NCBI GenBank assembly: GCA_022578965.1
Contig: MU400684.1
Span: 1 to 64,000, forward strand
Reading direction: 5' to 3'
DNA length: 64,000 nt
DNA from: Xylaria sp. FL1777
Taxonomy: Eukaryota > Ascomycota > Sordariomycetes > Xylariales > Xylariaceae
Shown in pieces: positions 48,542 to 61,394 of the stretch. Positions within the stretch are counted from its first letter, which is position 1. Every line of letters starts with the position of its first letter. The notes beneath the pieces were generated by a model that saw nothing but the letters and a program-made list of their open reading frames with translations, was not told where the DNA came from and made no database searches. Both the position numbers and the translations under genes were made by a program.

Positions 48542-51500
48542 TATTATTAAATATATTTGCAAAATATATATTAATAGTAATACTAAAAAACATACTAATA
48601 GTTATACTATGTTATATAATCTTTTTAATGCGCTAGATTTATTAATAAAAAAAAGCAACAATTTATTAATATTAAAATTAATAAGTTTAATACTAAAGTT
48701 GTTTAATTAACTAAAGTTTTAATATAGCAAAATATATTAAGTTTAATTAATAAAAATAAGCTATTTATTAAAAGTAATAAAAAACAGCAGTTATATACTT
48801 TTAATTATATAAAAGCAAAAAAAAAAAAAAAAAAAACTAAAGAATTATAGCTAAATATAAATTAGCATAAAATATTATATATGTTTTACTTTTTTTGCTT
48901 TTTTTTTAGCTTTTTAAAACTACTATTTGCTAGCAATTTTTTATTATACTTTAATAATCTAAATTGTACTAATACATTTATAGCTAGCAATATATTTATA
49001 TATATAAAAAAAGCACTTAAAAATAATATAACTATAGTTAATTTTACTAAAAACAATAAAACAAAAGTTATAATTACTATTAAGCATAAAGCTAACTAGC
49101 TTAATTATATATTAAGCATTTAATAAATATTTAACTGCTGCTTTGTTTGCATTTTTAGTATTAATTTTAAAGTTAAACAAAGTATATTTTTAGTAGCATT
49201 TTTAATTTATGCTTTATTTACAAAATATTTAGCATGCTTATTAAAAGCATATTAATATATTATAAAAAGCTTAATATATAAAACATAGCTATATTTTTTT
49301 TATTTATTTTATTTAAATATTTTTATAGCATTATAAACTAAAAAAAACATAATATTTATATTAACTACTTTATTAAATATAGTAATAATATATTATTAAA
49401 CTTTTTTTAGCATAAAATATTCTATTATATTATTAATAGCAAAGTTTAAATATTAATATAAGTTTGCAAAGTATTTTACGTAAAATTTTTAAAGCTTTTG
49501 CTATAAAAACTAAAAAATAGTTCTTTTTTAAAACATAAACTACTAGCGTATTTTTAGTAGCAACTTTAATAGTTAGCTAAAGTTATAATAATATAAATTA
49601 TAGTATACTTTTTATTATATATTTTTTTGCTTTTTAATATTTTTATTATTTAGCTATTATAAAAACTATAAAGCATATTTTTTAAAGCATTTTATATTTA
49701 TAAACTTATATATATTTAGCTAAACAGCTTGCAGTTTATTTTTAAACTTTAGTTCGGCTATAGTTTATTTAGCAAGCTTAACTAGCTTAAACTATTTTAA
49801 TTTAAAATTAACTATTAAATTATTTTTATTTTTAAGCTTATTAATTGCAATTAATTAATAGTTTAATAACACAAACTATATATAGCTAAACGTTAAGCTT
49901 TTTAATATACTATTGCTTATATTTGTTATAAAGCATAAATTACTTTAATTGTTTTTTAGTAGCTTTTTTTTATGCTTTAATTTAAAAAGCTTAACTTTTT
50001 GCGCTTTTAATAAATTAAAATATTAATAAAAAACAAAAAAAAATGCTATTTTTTATGTTATACTATTTTAAATAGCTTAGCTAAACTTTTATAATAAGTT
50101 TAAAAAGCTTTTAAAAGCAATAAAGCTAAACTAAACAATATATATTATATTATAAATATTTATTTTTATTTTAAAAGCTATAATAGCAAGCATAATTTAA
50201 TAAAAAAAGTCTAGCTTTATAAACTTGTTATATAACTACTATTAATTATTAAAACATATATTTGTATTATATTTTTAAATAAAGCGCTTTACTTTAGTTA
50301 AAGTAAACTTTAATTTTTAAAGCTATATTATTAAAAAATAACGCGTAATAATAAGCTTTTTTTTATTATTTATAAAAACAATAGTTTTAAGAATTAAGTA
50401 TATTATACTACATTATATTTTGCTAATTAAAAAACTTAATTACTAATAATTTTTTATAATAGTATTTTTTTTTATAAAATAAATAACAAAAAATATATTA
50501 AGCTAATTAACTAAAGCACAAACACATTATAGTTCTTTTAAATAAATATTTTATTGTTAAAATTTAGCTTTAAGCAATATAAACTTTTAAGCATTTAAGC
50601 TTAATATAGCAATATAGTTAAACTATAATATATTTTATAAAACTAACACTTTTATATAATATATATTAAAGTATATAATTTAGAAATCTTTTTATTAATA
50701 AACTATATAAAGCTTATTAATAGCTATAAACATAATTTTTTAATTAAATAAAAAGTTATAAAGCAAATTAATAAAGTGTTTTTAAATAGCTTATTTAAGC
50801 CTAAAAATAACATATATAAAGCGTTTTAAAGCTAATTTAACTTATATAGCATTATTTTATTAAATAATAAAAACATACTTTTATAATTATTTATGTAATA
50901 TTAATTAATCTTTGTTATATTATTTATTATTAATAATAAACAAATATTAAAAATTCAAGCAATTAAATTAAACTAATTATGTTTTAATTGTTTTAATAAA
51001 TATAACTGCAAAGTTATTATACTTTATATAATAATTAAAACAGTTTATAATATAATGCTTTTTTTATAACTAGTTTAAGCTACTAATATAATATTATTAT
51101 AATAAAATATTATACGCTAAATTAACTTAACTTGCTTAGCTTTAAGCTTAAGCTTATATAATTTATTAAGTTAACAATAATTTAAAATAGCATTAATAAT
51201 AGCTTATATAAAGTTATATTTTAATATGTGCTATTAGTTATGTTTTAATTGCAGCAAAATATGCTATATAAAATACTAAATATAGTTATTAAGTAAATGC
51301 TTTAATATTGCGTTATTAGCTAATTTATTTAGTTTGCTAAGTTTTTTAATAAATTCTAAAAGTTTTAAAGCTATTAGTTTTTTTAAAAAGCAATTATTAA
51401 CTAAGCTAAAGCTAAAATTATTAAAAGTTTGCGGTTTTATAATAAAGTAAAAAAATAACATTAGTTAATAAATTAACAAATAAAGCTTAACTTTTAATTG

Positions 51501-51663
51501 TTTAAGCTTAAAACACTATAACATAATAAAATATCTTAATTATAAAATTAGCGCTAAATATAAGCATTACTATAAAAAGCCTTAAGCAATATTATAATTG
51601 TTTTTTTTAAGTTTTGTTAGCAAATAATCTATAGGTATAAGTAGTATACATACGTATATAAAG
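48542..51663. repeat. Giant palindrome, left arm, segment 3 (3122 bp, inner part)
   Basis: Reverse complement of about 51832-54955. For example 51294-51650 matches the complement of 51840-52200 almost base for base apart from transitions. The open frames 48881-49099 (plus) and 51276-51461 (minus) lie here; decayed equivalents exist in the other arm (about 54380-54600 and 52020-52215). They match no family I know and are probably fragments of whatever the arm element encoded. Confidence 0.88.
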
Positions 51664-51831
51664 TAAACCTTAGCTTAAAAATCAACAAAAATGCTTCAAA
51701 CTAAAATACATAAAACGCAAGCCTTAAACTTATAAATACATTTGCATAAGCCCCTAAAAAAAATAAGTTATAGCTTGCAGCAAGCGTAGCTTACTGTTTT
51801 ATGTTTTTAGTTTAAAGCACTTAAGATAATA
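51664..51831. other. Centre (spacer) of the giant palindrome
   Basis: 168 bp between the two arms. It holds the linker (51664-51691, complement of the 29353-29383 linker), the M1 copy (51692-51820) and a few bases (TTAAGATAATA). The spacer is richer in G+C than the arms. Confidence 0.8.
51692..51820. mobile_element. M1 module, second copy (reverse complement of 29223-29352)
   Basis: Ends TGCTTCAAACTAAAA and TTTTAGTTTAAAGCAC are inverted. The interior matches the complement of the 29.2-kb copy (TAAAACGCAAGCCTTAAACT shared with minor changes). Sits between the palindrome arms. Confidence 0.7.
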
Positions 51832-54800
51832 TTTTGCATATATATGCACACTATTTATACCTATAGATTATTTACTAATAAAACCCAAAAAAAACAATTA
51901 TAATATTACTTAGGGCTTTTTATAGTAATGCTTATATTTAGTACTAACTTTATAATTAAAATATTTTATTATGTTGTAGTATTTTAAGCTTAAATAGTTA
52001 AAAGTTAAGCTTTATTTGTTAATTTATTAACTAGTATTATTTTTTTACTTTATTATAAAACTACAAACTTTTAATAATTCTAGCTTTAGCTTAATTAATA
52101 GTTGTTTTTTAAAAAAACTAATAGCTTTAAAACTTTTAAAATTTATTAAAAAACTTAGCAAACTACATAAACTAGCTAATAATATAATATTAAAGCATTT
52201 ACTTAACAACTATATTTAGTATTTTATATAATATATTCTGCTATAATTAAAACATAATTAATAGCGCATATTAAAATATAACTTTATATAAATTATTATT
52301 AGTGCTATTTTAAATCGTTATTAATTTAATAAATTATATAAGCTCAAGCTTAAAGCTAAGCAAGTTAAATTAATTTAGCGTATAATATTTTATTATAGTA
52401 ATACTATATTAGTAGCTTAAACTAGTTATAAAAAAAGCATTATATTGCAAACTGTTTTAGTTATTATATAAAGTATAATAACTTTGCAGTTATGCTTATT
52501 AAAATAATTAAAACATAATTAGTTTAATTTAATTATTTAAATTTTTAATACTTGTTTATTATTAATAATAAATAATATAATAAAAATTAATTAATATTAT
52601 ATAAATAGTTATAAAAGTATGTTTTTATTGTTTAATAAAATAATGCTATATAAGCTAAGTTAGCTTTAAAACGTTTTATATATGTTATTTTTAAGCTTAA
52701 ATAAGCTACTTAAAAATATTTTATTAATTTGCTTTATAATTTTTTGTTTAACTAAAAAATTACGTTTATAGCTATTAATAAGCTTTATATAGTTTATTAA
52801 TAAAAAGATTTCTAAATTGCATACTTTAATATATACTATATAAAAACGTTAGTTTTATAAAATATATTATAGTTTAGCTATATTGCTACACTAAGCTTAA
52901 ACGCTTAAAAGTTTATATTGCTTAAAGCTAAATTTTAATAGCAAAGTATTCATTTAAAAAAACTATAATTTATTTATGCTTTAGTTAATTAGCTTAATAT
53001 ATTCTTTGTTATTTATTTTATAAAAAAAAATATTATCGTAAAAAATTACTAGTAATTAAGTTTTTTAATTAGCAAAATATAGCACAGTATAGCACACTTA
53101 ATTTTTAAAACTATTATTTTTATAAATAACAAAAAAAAGCTTATTATTACGCGTTATTTCTTAATAATATAGCTTTAAAAGTTAAAATTTATTTTAATTA
53201 AAATAAAGCGCTTTATTTAAAAATATAATGCAAATATACGTTTTAATAACTAATAGCAATTATATAATAAGTTTATAAAGCTAAACTTTTTTTGTTAAAT
53301 TATGTTTATTATTATAGCTTTTAAAATAAAAATAAATATTTATAATATAACGTATATTATTTAGTTTAGCTTTATTGCTTTTAGAAACTTTTTAAACTTA
53401 TTATAAAAGTTTAGCTAAGCTATTTAAAATAATATAATATAAAAAACAGCATTTTTTTTTGCTTTTTACTAGTATTTCGATTTATTAAAAGCGCAAAAAG
53501 TTAAGCTTTTTAAACTAAAGCGTAAAAAAAAGCTACTAAAAAACAATTAAAGTAATTTACGCTTTATAACAAACATAAGCAATAGCATATTAAAAAGCTT
53601 AACGTTTAGTTATATATAGTTTATACTATTAAACTATTAATTAATTATAACTAATAAGCTTAAAAATAAAAATAGTTTAATAGTTAACTTTAAACTAAAA
53701 TAGTTTAAGCTAATTAAGCTTGCTAAATAAACTAAAGCTAAACTAAAGTTTAAAAATAAGCTATAAACTATTTAGCTAAATATATATAAATTTATAAATA
53801 TAAAATGTTTTAAAAAGTATACTTTATAGTTTTTATAATAGCTAAATAATAAAAATATTAACAAGCAAAAAAATATATAATAAAAAGTATGCTATAATTT
53901 ATATTATTATAACTTTAGTTAACTATTAAAGTTGCTACTAAAAATATGCTAATAATTTGCATTTTAAAAAAGAACTATTTTTTAGTTTTTATAGCAAAAG
54001 CTCTAAAAATTTTACATAAAATACTTTGCAAACTTATATTAATACTTAAACTTTACTATTAATAGCATAACAAAATATTTTATGCTAAAAAAAATTTAAT
54101 AATATATTATTACTATATTTAACAAAGTAATTAATATAAATACTATGTTTTTTTTAGTTTATAATGCTATAAAAATATTTAAATAAAATAAATAAAAAAA
54201 ATATAGCTATGTTTTATATGCTAAGCTTTTTATAATATATTAGCATGCTTTTAATAAGCATGCTAAACATTTTGCAAATAAAACACAAATTAAAAATGCT
54301 ACTAAAAATATACTTTGTTTAACTTTAAAATTAACATTAAAAATGCAAATAAAGCAGCAGTTAAATATTTATTAAACGCTTAATATATAATTAAGCTAGT
54401 TAGCTTTACGTTTAATAGTAATTATAACTTTTGTTTTATTATTTTTAGCAAAACTAACTATAGTTATATTATTTTTAAGTGCTTTTTTTATATATATAAA
54501 TATATTGCTAGCTATAAATTTACTAATATAATTTAGATTATTAAAGTATAATAAAGAATTATTAGCAAATAGTAGTTTTAAAAAGCTAAAAAAAAAGCAA
54601 AAAAAATAAAATATATATAATACTTTGCGTTAATTTATATTTAGCTATAGTTTTTTAGTTTTTTTTTTTTTCTTTTTTGCTTTTTTATAATTAAAAGTAT
54701 ATAGCTGCTATTTTGTATTACTTTTAACCAATAGCTTATTTTTATTAATTAAACTTAATATGTTTTACTATATTAAAACTTTAGTTAATTAAACAACTTT

Positions 54801-57653
54801 AATATTAAACTTATTAATTTTAATATTAATAAATTATTACTTTTTTTTTATTAATAAATTTAGCGTATTAAAAAGATTATATAACGTAATATAGCTATTA
54901 ATACGTTTTTTAGTATTGCTATTAATATATATTTTATAAATATATTTAATAATATTTTAGTTAGTAAAAAAAAAAGTATGCTACTTATTTTAATATGTTT
55001 AAAAAAACTATTTTATATTACTATAAATTAAAGCAATATAAAAGCTTATAATAGCTAATTAATTAAATATAACAAAAACATTTTGCATAAAGTTTTTGTT
55101 ATTTTTTATATTAATTGCAAAAATACTATTAATATACTTTCAAGCTAAATTAATAGCTTTTTACTTGCTTTTAATTGTAGTACACTAAACAAGGCCTAAC
55201 TATAGTATTTTTATTATAAGTTCTAGTTTTATAACATTAAAATAAAATAACTAAGCAAAATATAACATTTTTAGTTTATAATTACTAGATTTTTTTCTAT
55301 AAAAAAAAATAAAAAAATAAAAAATAATTTAACATAACATTTTATAGTTGCTAAGTTAAACTACTATAATTATTATAAATAAATATTTTATAATATTTAT
55401 ATATTAGCAATAGTTTTAAAACTTAATGTTAATTAATTTGTTTTTGTTTTAAGTATATTTTTTTGTTTAATTTGCATATTTTAACTATTAAAACTATAAA
55501 GCTACAATTTTCTGCTTAAATAATATAGAATTTATGCTTTTTAATGCTATTTAAATATAATTTAATTAAACTTTATTAAAAAATAATATATTAAATTTAA
55601 CTAAGTTATAAATTAAAAACGCTAAAATATAAGCATAAAACTTATTACATAATAATAGCAAAGCTTAATAGTATTAAACTTTATTTTTTTTAATATGCTA
55701 CTTATAGCTAAAGAATTATACCTTATGTTTTATAAAAAAATCCTAAAAAATCCAAAAAATTAATTAAATAAAATTTAGCGCAATATAAAAAAAAGCTAGT
55801 ATAAAAAGCATTTATTATTTATAGTTATATATATTGCTTGCTTTTATTTAAGCAGCTGTTATAGCTTAAATAAAAAATATAGTTTTTTAATTTTTATATA
55901 CTATTATAAATTATTTATTATAGTTTTAATAATTTAAAATAGTACAAAATAAAGTATTATAAACTTAATATACTTTAGATATTTTTTTTTTATTTTTATA
56001 AATAGCAAAGGTTTACAAAATATAGCTAACGTTATTTTACAGTTATGCAATATTTAAAAATAAAGCAAACCTTTTTAAATATAATAATTTAAATAAAGAA
56101 CAAACAACGTAAACTAATAAATAATTAGTTGCTTTACTTATATAAACTAAAGTTAGTATTAAATAAAAAAAAAGCTATTTTTTTTTAAAAAAAGTAGTAG
56201 TATGCTATTATAACTACATAAATAAGCTAAATACGTTTAAACTAGTAACTATAAAACAGTTAATTAAATTTTATATAATATTTTTATAACTTATGCTAAG
56301 ATTTCAAACATTATTTTTAAAGTTAAAATTATTATATATAAATATAGCATTTAAGTTATAAATAATACGTTTTAAGTTAAGCTATATATTTATTAATTTA
56401 AGTATTAAAACATTAGCTAACTAGCTATTATATATATAACTTTATTTAGCTATTTTATTTAGCTATTTTAAAACAAACTTATAGCTAACATATATTCTAA
56501 ATTAAGCAAAAATATTAATTATTTAAGTTTATGTTTTATTACTATAAAGGTAAATATTAATAAATTGCTATAAAAAATTGCTTATTAAAAGTACATATAT
56601 ATTTAATAATAAAGCTATAATTATATATGCTTTAGTAATATAAAAAAACAGCATATTAGCTTTAGTTGCGTTATAAGATTTACGCCTAGTTTACTAATTT
56701 ATAAAAATACTTAAAAAAAAAGCAGCAAAACATAAAAATGCGTTTTAAATTTAAAACTAAAAAAAACAAAGTAACTTTTCGATCTATTGCATATTATAAA
56801 CATTTTTAACTTAGCAAAGCTTTTTACTAAAAGCTTTAAATGCTTTAAAATTAAATTTAATAAAAGCTAATTGTTTAAATAAAATAAAAAGCTTGTTTTA
56901 AAATGCAAAAATGTTAGCAATATTATAACTTGCATTGTTTTTTTTAAATTTTATCCAAATACTAGCTTTTTAAAAACGCTATTAAACTTTAAGGTTTTTT
57001 AATATATTAACTATTTTGCGTATTTATAGCTTTAATTAGTTATTAGTTATAGTTCGTAATAAAAGCTATTTTTTTAAAAACTAACAAAAATTATAGCTTT
57101 AATTATAATTGTAATATTAGTACTTTTATATGTTTGTTATAATTTGTTACTAGCATACAAAATTAAATTTTTTGTTTAAGTTATTGCTTTTATAATTAAA
57201 ATTATTTTCAAAGTTAAAAGCAATAAAAGTAATATTAAAAAAATTAGTTAATTTAGATATAAAAAGTAGCATAAACGCTAATATAATAAACTATATAAGC
57301 AAGCAAAATAATTATAAAAAAAACAATAGTAAAAAAGACAATATTTCGGTTAAAAAATCCATAGTATGCAATACAACAAAAACCAGGCGTTAAAAAAATA
57401 CAAAAAAAATATAACTATATATAAAATACAATAATTAATTAATTAAATATAACTTTAAACAGATTTAAAGTTGCTGCATAAATAAATTATAGTTTATTGT
57501 TTTTTAAATAAAAACGTAAGCAGAAAAATTAATATAGTTATTTTAGACTAAAATTCCAAGTTTATATTAAAAGAGGTAAAAAAAGTTATAATTAGTAAAA
57601 AAGTAGTATAGCTAAAAAAATACAAACATAAAAACCATTTTAGTTTAAAGCAC
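51832..57653. repeat. Giant palindrome, right arm (5822 bp, uninterrupted)
   Basis: Reverse complement of the three left-arm segments joined together (130 + 2570 + 3122 = 5822 bp). It has no G1 or G2 insertion and so serves as the empty-site control for both. It ends with the M2 copy, whose outer TIR is ATTTTAGTTTAAAGCAC. No intact frame and no recognisable domain; residual frames read outward from the centre. Confidence 0.9.
57539..57653. mobile_element. M2 module, second copy; outer end of the right arm
   Basis: Reverse complement of 29395-29509, same 115-bp length. The inner TIR is degraded (TTTTAGACTAAAATTCC) while the outer TIR is well kept. Confidence 0.72.
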
Positions 57654-57723
57654 CTAAAATAAGGTTAAAAATACGAATTTTATAATAATTGTTTTTTATT
57701 TCAGGAGGTTATTTCTAGTATAT

Positions 57724-58070
57724 TACAAAAAAAAAGGTAAAAGTTTTATAAAAAAGAAGTAAAAGTTTTACAAAAAAAAAGTTAAAGATTTATTAAAAAG
57801 AAATAAAAGTTTTATAAAAAAAAAATCAAAGTTTTACGAGAAAAAAGTAAAAGTTTTATAAAAAAAAAGTAAAAGTGTTATAAAAAAAAAGTAAAAGATT
57901 AATTAAAAACAGGTTAAAAGTTATAAAAAAAAGGTTAAAGTGTTATAAAAAAAAAGGTTAAAGTTTTATAAAAAAAAAAAGAAAGTTTTAAAAGGAAAAA
58001 AGTAAAGGTTTTATAAAGAAAAAGTTAAAGGTTTATAAAGAAAAAATTAAAGTTTTATAAAAAAAAAGTT
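57724..58070 (+). repeat. Purine-rich minisatellite (unit about 19-23 bp)
   Basis: About 16 imperfect tandem units of the type AAAAGTTTTATAAAAAAAAAG, varying in the length of the A run and in the joint (GTAAAAG, GTTAAAG, GTGTT). One strand is almost pyrimidine-free except for T. It sits between the palindrome's outer end and repeat C. On the plus strand it would read as Lys/Val/Leu repeats, but no frame is maintained. Confidence 0.82.
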
Positions 58071-58073
58071 ACG

Positions 58074-59189
58074 ATCTTTTTGTTCCTTAAGTTAAGATTA
58101 GCAGCGTGTTTATACGTTTAACTTAATAAAAATTTCTATTGATTTTCTTATTAATAGCTTTTTTGCTTAATTATTTGCTAGCTTTGCGTGCTTTTATTTT
58201 TGCAATTTGCTAGCTTAACGTAACAATACTTCTGCATTACTTTATTTAAAGCTAATTATTTTTTTTTTGCTGCCTAATATACATAATTTTCTGCATATTA
58301 ACTTTTTTGTAACACTATAACCCTTTTAATGCATATTATAAAAATTCGTTTATAAATTCTATTGTTTATTACTATTGCTTTTTTTTCTTTTTTTTTTTTT
58401 TTCTGTTTTTATTGCATTTATATTTTTATTATAGCTCGTTTTTTTTTAAGTTGCGTGCTATTATTAAGCTTATTTTTTAATGCCCGTTTAATGCTCGTTT
58501 AATGCTTATTTAGTGCTTTTTTAGCTTTTTTTTAGTGCTTTTACTTATTATATTGCTATTTTTGCTTGCTTTTTTCTAGCACTTTTATTTATTATATTGC
58601 TATTTTTGCTTGCTTTACTGTTTCTTTTATAGCTTAATTATTATACTTTTATTAGCTGCTAAACATAATTAGCAAAAATACAAAAAAGCTTAAGCATAAC
58701 AAATTATTAAACTAAAACAAAAAGCTGCTTAACTTTTTAGTTAATTTTGTATTTTTTTTTTTAATCTGTTTTTTAATAGAAACATTTTAGCACTTATATA
58801 TTTTTATGCTTTTACTTTATTGCTTTTAACTTTTAATTTGCTTTTGTATTACTGTTATTTTATTTATAGCTAATTTTGCTTATTTTTTTTTTTTTTTTTT
58901 ACAAACGTTTTATTTTTAACTACTTAATTTTTCTTTATTTATTTTTAAGTGCTATTACTATTTTTTATTTTTCTGTTTAAGCAATTTTTAAAACTGCTAT
59001 ATATAAATAGTTTTGCTTTTTTAAATTTAAACAATAGTAATACTATAGATTTTAAACTGCTTAAACTAGAACTTTTTTTTTTTTTTACTTTTTTTGCTTG
59101 TTTTTAATCCTAAAGTTTCTTTAGTTTTAATAACTTAAGCCTTTTTAATAGCAATAAAAGTAATAATACTATTTTAAATGCTTTAAAAC
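58074..59189. repeat. Repeat C, copy 3 (1.12 kb)
   Basis: Full-length match to 28111-29212. It begins ATCTTTTTGTTCC directly after the minisatellite and ends CTTTAAAAC. Its 11-bp minisatellite keeps CCCGT and CTCGT units, so this copy is locally the least mutated. The minus strand shows the same Lys/Gln/Ala-rich phase noted for copy 2. Confidence 0.82.
58477..58520. repeat. 11-bp minisatellite in repeat C (4 units)
   Basis: Units TTAATGCCCGT, TTAATGCTCGT, TTAATGCTTAT, TTAGTGCTTTT: an internal series showing progressive loss of C. Confidence 0.85.
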
Positions 59190-59560
59190 CGGTTATTCTT
59201 TTTTTTTTAATTTTTTTTTTATTTTTTACGCTTTATATTCTAAATAAGCTTATTGCTTTATTATTTAACCTTTTTTTTACTTTGTTATAATAAAATCCTT
59301 TTGTTTTTATTGCTAGTAAAGCTTTTATTTTTAGTAAGCATTATTTTTTTATTTTTGCTTTTTTTTTTTTATTACTAGTTTATTATAATTAGCTTAACTA
59401 GCAGTTTTTTCTTTTATTTAATAATGCACGTTATTGCATATAAAAACAAATTTTGCACTTTTATTTCTATTAATGCAACTATAGTATGCTTTATTTTTTG
59501 TTCCTTTTGTTTTTTTTTATTCTTGTTTGTATTATTAGCCTGCTTATACTTTTAAAACAG

Positions 59561-59638
59561 CTTTTAAAAAACAAAATATCCTAAGACCTAAAGTTTTTAA
59601 AAAAACTATAAGTTTTAAAATATTTTGTTTTTTAAAGG
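59561..59638. repeat. 78-bp near-perfect palindrome
   Basis: Arm 59561-59598 is the reverse complement of 59601-59638 with only 2 bp between. Mismatches are mainly where one arm has G and the complement of the other has A, so the original was probably nearly perfect and RIP-type change degraded it. It could be a joined pair of terminal inverted repeats, or a cruciform-forming site. Confidence 0.75.
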
Positions 59639-61374
59639 CCTTTCTTTTTTTATTTTTTTTAGTTTTAAAGTAGTTAATCTTTTATAAGCTATTTTTTTTT
59701 TTTTATAGTTTTTATTTCTATTTTTAGATTTATAATATTAATTTCTTTTTATAAATAAAATAATAAATATAGCTAGCTATATATTAAAATATATAACTAA
59801 TTATTTTATATAAAGCTTTTTAGCTTTTTATATTAATTCTTTAAAACAAAATAATTTTATTAACTTTTTTTTATTTTATGCTAAGCTAAAAGCGCTATAA
59901 ATTCTTTTTTAGCATACTTTTTTTAATACTAATAAACTTATGCTTTTTTTTTTATTTACTAAAGCTTTTTGTTATAATATTTATTAATAAATATATATTA
60001 TTTGTTAATATAACATTAATAGTTATATTATTTAGCTTTGTTTTTTTATTGCATTTTTTTTAGCAACATTAAATTTCAATTATTTATTTTTTTTTTAATT
60101 TATTTTTTTTTAAAATCTATACTGTATTTTTAACTTAGTAAAACTTTATAAAACTTAAAATTTGCAGCTTAGCTTTTTTAAATATAGTTTTAATAATACT
60201 ATTTATTTTGTTTTTTTTTACTTTTTTTAATTTTTAAACATTAAACTATTTACTTGCTATTTAAAATATAAAAATAGTTTGTAAAAAACTATATGCTACT
60301 TATTTTATATGCTTTTTATTTATTTGTAATTATTGCTTAGCACTTTATTAGTTTTGCTTAAGCTAAAGCAAAAATAAACATTTAGCAAGCTTTAGCAAAA
60401 AGCTTTAGCTTTTTTTAGTATACTTAATTATAATATGCTATTTTATATAAATATATAAAACTATTTTAAGATTACTTTAAAACTTTATATAATTAGCATT
60501 TGTTTAGTTATTTTATTAGTTTTATTTTTTTTTTATAAAAATATAATATTAAAGATATAATTATAAGCTACTTAACAAAAAGTGCTTTATAAAAATTTTA
60601 TATAAACTATTTTTTAATAATAAACTAATAGCACTTTTACTTTAATGTTACGTAAATTAACTTTGCTTTTTAAAATATGCTTTATATTATTAAACTTTTT
60701 TATTTAACTAATAATATAATACTTTTATATATTTTGCTTTATAAGTTAGCATGCTTAGCTAAAAAAGCATATAATAATAATAGCTTATTTTAAAGATATT
60801 ATTAAATTTTTTATTTGTAATACTTGTTTTAAAATATAAAAAAACTAAAAATAGTAAAAATTACGCTAGTTAGCTTTTAAATTAAAAAAATAGCTTTATA
60901 TTAAGTTAAATTATATAATTTTTATAAGTAATATATATAAACACTTATAAAAGAATTTTATTTCTTTAATTTATTATAGTTTAACTTATTATTTTTTAGC
61001 TTAAACTTACTAAAACAATATTATTAAAGCAAAGCTTACTTATTAACATAAAAAATAATACTATTTAATCTTTTTTTTTTTTTAATGCTTTTTAGTTTTA
61101 TAAAAGCTAGCTATACTATATATTATTTACTTTGTTTAATGCTTTTATACTGCTTTATTATAATATACGCCATAAATATTATATACTTTAATTTTATATT
61201 ATAACTGCTATAAACTTTTATAAACTACTTTTTTAATAAACTATTTGTTTGTTTTTATTAATTAATTTTATTACTTATAACTTTTTTTTTTTTGTTTTAA
61301 TACGTTAGCTAAATAATTTTTTGTTTGCTTATATTATTTGCTTTATTAAGCTTATTAAAAAGCTAGTAATATTT

Positions 61375-61394
61375 GCACTACTTAATAGTAGTGC
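61375..61394. repeat. Short perfect hairpin
   Basis: GCACTACT and AGTAGTGC form an 8-bp stem around TAAT. Function unknown; no poly-T tract or gene end is near enough to call it a terminator. Confidence 0.5.

Noticed and set aside
61375..61394. An intrinsic transcription terminator
   Set aside because: A lone 8-bp hairpin in a eukaryotic TE region with no adjacent gene.
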